Of a stretch of 64,000 nt of DNA, positions 59,077 to 64,000 are shown one piece after another (within the stretch, counting starts at the first letter, position 1; every line of letters begins with the position of its first letter). Below the pieces are notes generated by a model. That model was not told where the DNA came from. It ran no database searches and was given only the letters and a program-made list of their open reading frames with translations. A program made the translations under genes and the position numbers. Source of the stretch: Actinomycetota bacterium (GTDB lineage: Bacteria > Actinomycetota > Thermoleophilia > Gaiellales > Gaiellaceae); NCBI GenBank assembly GCA_003161615.1, contig PMOB01000010.1, forward strand, positions 62,001 through 126,000. The letters run 5' to 3'.

Positions 59077-60126
59077 TTACGGGCCGGAGACGACGCAACC
59101 GTTGCCGGTCGAGTCGTAGGCCGCGTTACTCCACAGCGGCTGCACTGCGAACTTCTTGCCGCCGAGAGGGATGTTCTGCGTGTTCAACCACGCGCACTTG
59201 TCGCCGTTCTCGGACGTCTGGTCGTCGTTCCAGCCATCCTGGATCGACGCGAAGTTGTCCGGGTCCGTGACGGCTTCGCCGTACTCGTGGCCGGTCACGA
59301 TCGACCAGGCGTCGAAGACCCCGTTGCCGAAGGCGTTGCTCGTAGCGTTGACGTTGTGCATGCCGCAGTCCTCGGGACCGAGGCCCGGCCAGTTCGTGTT
59401 CAGCCACGGGATGAACGCGTACTGGAGACGCTCGGTGTTGCCCAGCCCGTCGACCGTGCTCGTCTGGGTGTGGTAGCCGCAGTAGTAAGGCTCGCCCGTT
59501 CCGATCGAGGTCGGCGGAGTGAGGATGATGTACGTCGCGTCCCGGTTGTAACCGAAGTGCTGCACGGCCCGGACGGCCTCGCTCGCGATCGGGTCGTCGA
59601 CGAGGTTCTCCGCGAGCCCGAGCGTGACGATGTCGTTCGGCACCGGAGACGGATCCGTCCAGACGCCCTTCAGCTGGCCCTTCGGATTCTGGACGAAGCC
59701 ACCGCCGCCGACGCAGTTCGTCGAGCCGGCAAGCGCATACGCGCAGTACTGCGTCTGAATGTTGGCCCAGGGGCTGCCGCCGACGTTCTGGAAGAAGGAC
59801 TGGAGGTAGTTCTGGAGCGCCTTGCTCGTGTACATCGAGCCGTTCGTGTCCATCGTGTTGAAGCCCTGCGCCCACGGCGCGCCCCACCAGACGAGGTACA
59901 CGGCCGGCTTCTGCTCGACGCCGATCGCTCCCGTTCCGACGTTGCCGCCGTGGTAGATCAGGTCGTTCTGGAGCTGGTCGCTCGTGCTCGCAGTGAGGCC
60001 CTGTCCGGGCGCCCAGAAGAATGTCTTCGGGTTCGTGAGCGGTGCCGTATCGGCTCCTGCCGTGGCTCCGACCATCCCGAAGAGGGCCCCCGCGAGCGCG
60101 AGGCCCAAGAGCAGACGAATCTTCAA
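59077..60126 (-). CDS. Secreted protein with HEYGEAVTDP zinc-protease-like motif
   Basis: 349 residues from TTG 60126, chosen because gggggag lies just upstream and a signal peptide follows at once (KIRLLLGLALAGALFGMVGATAGA). The motif HEYGEAVTDP near residue 270 (WSIVTGHEYGEAVTDPDNF) looks like an HExxE-type metal site. Six cysteines (three pairs likely) mark an extracellular protein. I know similar secreted actinobacterial proteins only as hypothetical; a peptidase is suggested but unproven. Confidence 0.83.
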   Translation of the reverse strand: MKIRLLLGLALAGALFGMVGATAGADTAPLTNPKTFFWAPGQGLTASTSDQLQNDLIYHGGNVGTGAIGVEQKPAVYLVWWGAPWAQGFNTMDTNGSMYTSKALQNYLQSFFQNVGGSPWANIQTQYCAYALAGSTNCVGGGGFVQNPKGQLKGVWTDPSPVPNDIVTLGLAENLVDDPIASEAVRAVQHFGYNRDATYIILTPPTSIGTGEPYYCGYHTQTSTVDGLGNTERLQYAFIPWLNTNWPGLGPEDCGMHNVNATSNAFGNGVFDAWSIVTGHEYGEAVTDPDNFASIQDGWNDDQTSENGDKCAWLNTQNIPLGGKKFAVQPLWSNAAYDSTGNGCVVSGP

Positions 60127-60210
60127 GAAACTCCCCCTTGGTTGAAGGAGATCCTGCTGTACCCCGAGCGGATCTGATCGAAACGGCCATGTTGCTAGCC
60201 TCAGCCGGCG

Positions 60211-61224
60211 ATGAAGGTTCTCGTCACCGGCGGCGCCGGCTTCATCGGCGCTCACGTCGCCAGGCACCTCGTGGAGGCGGGTCGCGAGGTCGTAGTCCTC
60301 GACGATCTGAGCGGCGGATACTCCGAGAACGTTCCGGCCGGCGCGAACTTCGTCCTCGGTTCTTCCGCCGATCCCGAGCTCGTCGACGAGCTGTTCCGGG
60401 AGCACGGCTTCCAGCACGTCTTCCACCTCGCCGCCTATGCGGCCGAGGGGCTCTCGCACTTCATCCGCCGCTTCAACTACACGAACAACGTCCTCGGCTC
60501 AGTCAACGTCGTCAACGCCGCTGTGCGCGCCGAGACCGTCGAGCGCTTCGTCTTCGCGAGCTCGATCGCGGTCTACGGCCCGGCCCAGGCGCCGATGTCG
60601 GAGGACGTCGTGCCGGAGCCGGAAGACCCGTACGGGATCGCGAAGTACGCGGTCGAGCTCGACCTCGCCGCAGCGCAGCGGATGTTCGGCCTCGACTACA
60701 CCGTCTTCCGGCCGCACAACGTCTACGGGGAGCTGCAGAACCTCGCCGACCCATACCGGAACGTGATTGGGATCTTCATGAACCAGGTGATGAGCGGCAA
60801 GCCGATGACGGTCTTCGGCGACGGCCTCCAGACCCGGGCGTTCACGCACATCGACGACGTCGCACCCGTCATCGCGCGCTCGATCGACGTGCCGGCAGCG
60901 GCGAACGAGGTCTTCAACGTCGGCGCCGAGACGCCGCACACCGTCCTCGACCTCGCCAATTCTGTCGCGCATGCGTTTGGCGTCGACGAGCCGGAGATCG
61001 ACTTCCTCCCCGCTCGGAAGGAGGTCGTTCATGCCTTCTCCGACCACGCGAAGCTGCACGGCGTCTTCGGTGAGGAGCAGGCCGTGCCGCTCGAGGACGG
61101 GCTCCGCCGGATGGCCGAGTGGGCGCAGGAGATGGGCGTCCAGGAGCCGGTCCGCTTCGAGAGCGTCGAGGTCTTGCGGAACCTGCCGCCGTCGTGGGCA
61201 GCCGGTCTGACGCAGACCGTCTAG
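60211..61224 (+). CDS. NAD-dependent sugar-nucleotide epimerase (extended SDR)
   Basis: 337 residues from ATG. VTGGAGFIGAHVARHL is the NAD motif, SSIAVYGPAQ precedes YGIAKYAVELD with the catalytic Tyr and Lys. RPHNVYGELQN and the C-terminal domain are as in UDP-glucose 4-epimerases and related dehydratases. Acts on nucleotide sugars for glycan synthesis. Four bases before the glycosyltransferase start, hence one operon. Confidence 0.93.
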   Translation: MKVLVTGGAGFIGAHVARHLVEAGREVVVLDDLSGGYSENVPAGANFVLGSSADPELVDELFREHGFQHVFHLAAYAAEGLSHFIRRFNYTNNVLGSVNVVNAAVRAETVERFVFASSIAVYGPAQAPMSEDVVPEPEDPYGIAKYAVELDLAAAQRMFGLDYTVFRPHNVYGELQNLADPYRNVIGIFMNQVMSGKPMTVFGDGLQTRAFTHIDDVAPVIARSIDVPAAANEVFNVGAETPHTVLDLANSVAHAFGVDEPEIDFLPARKEVVHAFSDHAKLHGVFGEEQAVPLEDGLRRMAEWAQEMGVQEPVRFESVEVLRNLPPSWAAGLTQTV

Positions 61225-61228
61225 TTCG

Positions 61229-62206
61229 TTGCCCGACGTCTCGATCTCGCTCGTCAACACGAACTCGCGCGAGCTTCTCCTGGCCTGCCTCGAGTCGCTC
61301 GAGGGCGCCCGGTCTTCCGGCCGGGCGTCGGCGGCTTCGCCGCCGACGCTTCCAGCCCAAAGCGCCGAGATCGTCGTCCTCGACAACGCGTCGGAGGACG
61401 GGTCTGCGGACGCGGTGCGCGAGCGCTTCCCCAATGTGCGCCTGATCGAGCAGCGGCACCGCGCCGGCTTCGGCGCCAACCACAACACCGTCATCCGCGC
61501 CACCACCGGCCGCTACGTCTTCGTCCTCAACGAGGACACGACGAGCGATGACTGGGGCTTCGAGCGCATGGTGGCCCATCTCGATGCGAATCCCCGCGTC
61601 GCCGCTCTCGCGCCGCGGCTCGTCTACCCGGACGGCCGCGTGCAGTCGTCCGCCTGGCGCTTCCCGACCCCGGCCACGGCGGCGCTCGGGCTCCTCACGC
61701 TCGGCCGCGCCGGGATCCTCCAATCCGGCGGAAGCGAGACACGCGACGTCGACTGGGCGATGGCCGCCGCCCTGCTATTGCGACGCGACGCGCTCGAAGG
61801 TGCTGGTTCGGACGGGGTCGGGCTCTTCGACGAGGACTTCTTCATCTACTCGGAGGAGACGGATCTGTGCCGGCGGCTGCGCGGCGCCGGCTGGCGGACG
61901 CAGTTCTTCCCGGCGGTGACGGTCGTCCACCACGAGTCCCAGTTCAGCGCTGGCATCCCCGAGCAGCGGATCAACGAGATGTGGCGCGGCCGGCACCGCT
62001 ACTGGGCAAAGCATCACTCCGGAGTGGGCGCCCGCGTCGCCGCGCTCTTCACGGGAGCGCAGTACGCGCTGCGGGGGCTGCTTCGTGCGCGCGACCGCGA
62101 CTTCGCCGCGCGGATGCGCCTTCACGCGCGCGACGCGATTCGGGTCAGCGGTCCGGGACTGCGCGAGCTCGCGGAGGACTGGAACCGCGCGCATCCCGCG
62201 GCCTAG
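61229..62206 (+). CDS. Family 2 glycosyltransferase (rhamnosyltransferase-like)
   Basis: 325 residues from TTG. SISLVNTNSRELLLACLESLEG begins the GT-A fold, EIVVLDNASEDGSADAVRERFPNVRL follows, then FVLNEDTTSDDWGF (metal-binding acidic motif) and DVDWAMAAALLLRRDALEGAG...DEDFFIYSEETDLCRRLRGAGWR. Usual N-acetylglucosaminyl/rhamnosyl transferase length. Residues 30-48 are an insertion between strand one and two, encoded by a palindromic DNA segment. Acts on a membrane-bound glycan acceptor. Confidence 0.93.
   Translation: MPDVSISLVNTNSRELLLACLESLEGARSSGRASAASPPTLPAQSAEIVVLDNASEDGSADAVRERFPNVRLIEQRHRAGFGANHNTVIRATTGRYVFVLNEDTTSDDWGFERMVAHLDANPRVAALAPRLVYPDGRVQSSAWRFPTPATAALGLLTLGRAGILQSGGSETRDVDWAMAAALLLRRDALEGAGSDGVGLFDEDFFIYSEETDLCRRLRGAGWRTQFFPAVTVVHHESQFSAGIPEQRINEMWRGRHRYWAKHHSGVGARVAALFTGAQYALRGLLRARDRDFAARMRLHARDAIRVSGPGLRELAEDWNRAHPAA
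61325..61349 (+). repeat. Palindromic hairpin inserted in-frame in the glycosyltransferase gene
   Basis: gcgtcggcggc (61325-61335) and gccgccgacgc (61339-61349) pair perfectly around ttc; a smaller palindrome (cccgg...ccggg) precedes it. It encodes the extra residues ASAASPPT, so a mobile palindrome appears to have landed in frame. Confidence 0.65.
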
Positions 62207-62263
62207 CGCACTGTTCTCCCCTGAGGCACAATCCTGGCCTCTGTCATCGGCTCGGAGGCGCGC

Positions 62264-62839
62264 GTGGCGACCATTGAACGGAGCAGGTCGAAGAGATCGC
62301 AGGTCCTGATCGCTGCGCGGGCGCACCGGCCGCCGCACCTTGCACACGGAACCTGGCGCAGCCGCGTCCGGCATCGTCCGGATCCGGGCGGCGGAGGTGC
62401 CGGCGGCGGGCGCACCGAGGCGGCGCCGCTCGTCCTCCTCGTCGATGACGAGGGCGCGATTCGCGCGATCTGCCGCGTCAACCTCGAGAGCGATGGCCTG
62501 TCGGTCACCGAGGCCGCGGACGGCCGGGAGGCGCTCGAGTCCGTGCGGGAGCAGCAGCCCGAGCTCGTGCTTCTCGACGTGATGATGCCGGGCGTCGACG
62601 GGTGGGAGGTCGCCGAGCGGCTCGCTTCCGATTCGGCGACGCGCGACATCCCGGTCGTTTTTCTCTCCGCCCGGGCTGCCCGGGAGGACCGCCAGCGTGC
62701 GCAGGAGCTCGGCGCCGTCGGCTACATCGTCAAGCCCTTCGACCCGATCGCGCTGGGCGGCATCGTCCGCGAGGTGCTCGCGCGTGTGCGCCGCGGCGAG
62801 CGCGACGAGCTCAACAAGGAGCTGGTGGAGCTCGAGTGA
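62264..62839 (+). CDS. Response regulator with single receiver domain
   Basis: 191 residues from GTG. Residues 1-53 are a basic, low-complexity leader. The receiver domain starts APLVLLVDDEGAIRAICRVNL with the acidic pair, phospho-acceptor Asp in ELVLLDVMMPGVDGWE, conserved Ser/Thr in FLSARA and Lys in YIVKPFD. No output domain; a short basic tail (RRGERDELNKELVELE). Such proteins relay signals by protein contact. The stop overlaps the sensor gene by four bases (GTGA). Confidence 0.92.
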   Translation: MATIERSRSKRSQVLIAARAHRPPHLAHGTWRSRVRHRPDPGGGGAGGGRTEAAPLVLLVDDEGAIRAICRVNLESDGLSVTEAADGREALESVREQQPELVLLDVMMPGVDGWEVAERLASDSATRDIPVVFLSARAAREDRQRAQELGAVGYIVKPFDPIALGGIVREVLARVRRGERDELNKELVELE

Positions 62840-64000
62840 CGCTGGTGGGGGTGTCCGGGGGGAATCGAACGCGGGCGCACTGGACCCGCTTCACGTGGCG
62901 AGTCGTCGGCGCCGCGGCCGTGGCGCTCGGCGCACCGGGTCTCGTCACGCTGCTCGCGTTCACCAGCGTCCGGACGGTCGTTCCCGGACTTCTCTACACC
63001 GTCGCGATCATCCTCGCCACGGCCGCCGGAGGCAGGCTCGGCGGTCTCGCCGCGGTCGCTGCGTCCGCCTATCCCTTCTTCCACTTCTTCGCGTCCCGCT
63101 ACGACCGCAACCAGATCAACGGGGAGGGAGCGACCGCCCTCGCGGTCTTCGTTCTCGCAGCGGTGTTCGGGAGTGAGGTGCTGCGTCGCCAGCGCGTCGC
63201 GCGCGAGCGCGCCGAGCGTGCGGTGTCGGAGAGTCGGACGGCCCTCGACGCTGCGACGCGGCTGCAGCGCGCGGCCGACGCACTCGCGACGACGCAGACC
63301 CCGGAGGACGTGCTCGACGCGGTGCTGGGCGAGGGCGTCCGAGCCGCCGAGGCGCGCGGCGGACTGATCGCGCTTCTGAGTGAGGACGGCGAGTGGCTCG
63401 AGGTGGTCGCCTTTCGCGGTTACGAAGAGCGGTTCATCGAGCCGTTCGACCGCTTCCCGCTGGCGGGCGACTTCCCGCTCTCGGAGGCCGTCCGTACGGG
63501 TGAGGGCGTCTTTCTCCGCTCGGAAGCCGAGCGCGACTCCCGCTATCCGGAGCTCGTCGGCCGCTCGCAGCCCGGCCACGCGCTCGTCTGCCTCCCTCTG
63601 CTCGGCCAGGCGGGGACGATCGGTGGCCTCGTCTTCTCCTTCGGCAGCGACCAGAACTTCCCGCCGGAGCGCCGCGCCCTCAAGCTCGCCCTCGCGCGCC
63701 AGGTTGGGCTCGCTCTCGAGCGGTCCAAGATCTCCGAGGCTCAGCAGGCTCTCCGCGAGCGGCTCGCCTTCGTCGATGAGGCAACGGCTCTCCTCGTCTC
63801 CTCGCTCGATCTCGAGGAGACGCTCGGCCGGCTCACGTTCCTCGCCGTGCCGCAGCTCGCGGACTGGTGCTCGATCTCGGTGCTCGTGGAGGAGACCGGC
63901 GAGATCGAGCCGTTCGTCGTCGCGCACCAGGATCCCGATCGGAAGCGCTGGGCCGAGGAGCTGCAGACGCGTACTCGTCCAGCGCACATCGACGACGAGT
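62836..64000 (+). CDS. Sensor protein with membrane region and GAF domain, 3' end outside window
   Basis: The frame from GTG 62836 stays open to the end of the window (388 codons). The first 105 residues have three or four membrane helices (AAAVALGAPGLVTLLAF, GLLYTVAIILATAAGGRLGG, LAVFVLAAVFGSEVL), like DUF4118/KdpD-type sensors. A coiled linker (ERAERAVSESRTALDAATRL) and a GAF domain follow (EDVLDAVLGEGVRAAEARGGLIAL to QVGLALERSK), then a second GAF begins (EATALLVSSLDLEETLGRLT). A histidine kinase or SpoIIE-type phosphatase domain would follow. It is coupled to the response regulator. Confidence 0.87.
   Translation, partial: MTLVGVSGGNRTRAHWTRFTWRVVGAAAVALGAPGLVTLLAFTSVRTVVPGLLYTVAIILATAAGGRLGGLAAVAASAYPFFHFFASRYDRNQINGEGATALAVFVLAAVFGSEVLRRQRVARERAERAVSESRTALDAATRLQRAADALATTQTPEDVLDAVLGEGVRAAEARGGLIALLSEDGEWLEVVAFRGYEERFIEPFDRFPLAGDFPLSEAVRTGEGVFLRSEAERDSRYPELVGRSQPGHALVCLPLLGQAGTIGGLVFSFGSDQNFPPERRALKLALARQVGLALERSKISEAQQALRERLAFVDEATALLVSSLDLEETLGRLTFLAVPQLADWCSISVLVEETGEIEPFVVAHQDPDRKRWAEELQTRTRPAHIDDE

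Noticed and set aside
1-64000. CRISPR array
   Set aside because: No regularly spaced short repeats with unique spacers were seen.

Overview
The window is high-GC bacterial DNA, most likely from an actinobacterium. Evidence for this is the frequent GTG/TTG starts, DasR-like operators, an MsiK-type ABC ATPase, PadR with a small membrane partner, and many short-overlap gene pairs. A deeper placement (for example Thermoleophilia) is only an impression. The flanks (1-1.98 kb and 39.76-64 kb) look like ordinary chromosome. The interval between them reads as a mosaic genomic island with visibly lower GC in its right half; I did not compute GC.

Island boundaries: an intact tRNA-Arg(CCU) gene lies at 1911-1982. 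A 42-bp copy of its 3' end lies at 39717-39758, directly after a tyrosine recombinase gene (38585-39538). This is the expected geometry of attL / integrase / attR for a ~37.8 kb element. A third, degenerate copy (3391-3415), a tRNA-Thr gene with an integrase remnant beside it (12.1-12.5 kb), a tRNA-Lys-like fragment (about 17.5 kb) and a 5' half of a tRNA-Arg(CCG) (about 18.45 kb) suggest several successive tRNA-targeted insertions.

Island cargo, left half (2-18.5 kb): a defence-like region. It holds a zinc-ribbon/HEPN protein, a DUF5131 radical-SAM-like protein convergent with its partner TcmP, and a restriction-modification-like operon (GHKL ATPase carrying a PD-(D/E)XK-like tail, HNH nuclease, Vsr-type nuclease, cytosine-5 methylase). 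A frameshifted membrane-anchored Mrr nuclease, a small nuclease-like protein and a 1322-residue KAP NTPase follow, then a PadR regulator pair.

Island cargo, right half (18.6-39.7 kb): a catabolic region. A branched-chain-amino-acid-type ABC importer with a fused permease-ATPase leads into an unusual cluster. This contains an isopropylmalate-dehydrogenase-like protein lacking catalytic residues, a UGSC-family selenoprotein with an in-frame UGA and a well-formed SECIS-like hairpin, a conserved companion protein, an HpcH aldolase, a CxxC flavoprotein and a CoA-transferase. Next to it is a cluster resembling itaconate/mesaconate degradation (CoA-transferase, MaoC hydratase, CitE-type lyase, acyl-CoA dehydrogenase) with IclR and GntR regulators.

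Right chromosomal flank: a 1932-residue repeat-rich surface protein, a 1-Cys peroxiredoxin, and an amino-sugar/cell-wall-sugar utilisation locus. That locus has an MsiK-like ATPase, a DasR-like GntR regulator with two identical operator-like sites, a DasABC-like importer, a glycosidase-MurQ fusion, NagA and a SIS-domain deaminase. The rest comprises a sulfotransferase-like protein, a flippase-like membrane protein with a GH114-like secreted protein, a secreted metalloprotease-like protein, sugar epimerase and glycosyltransferase genes, and a response regulator followed by a GAF sensor protein cut by the window end.
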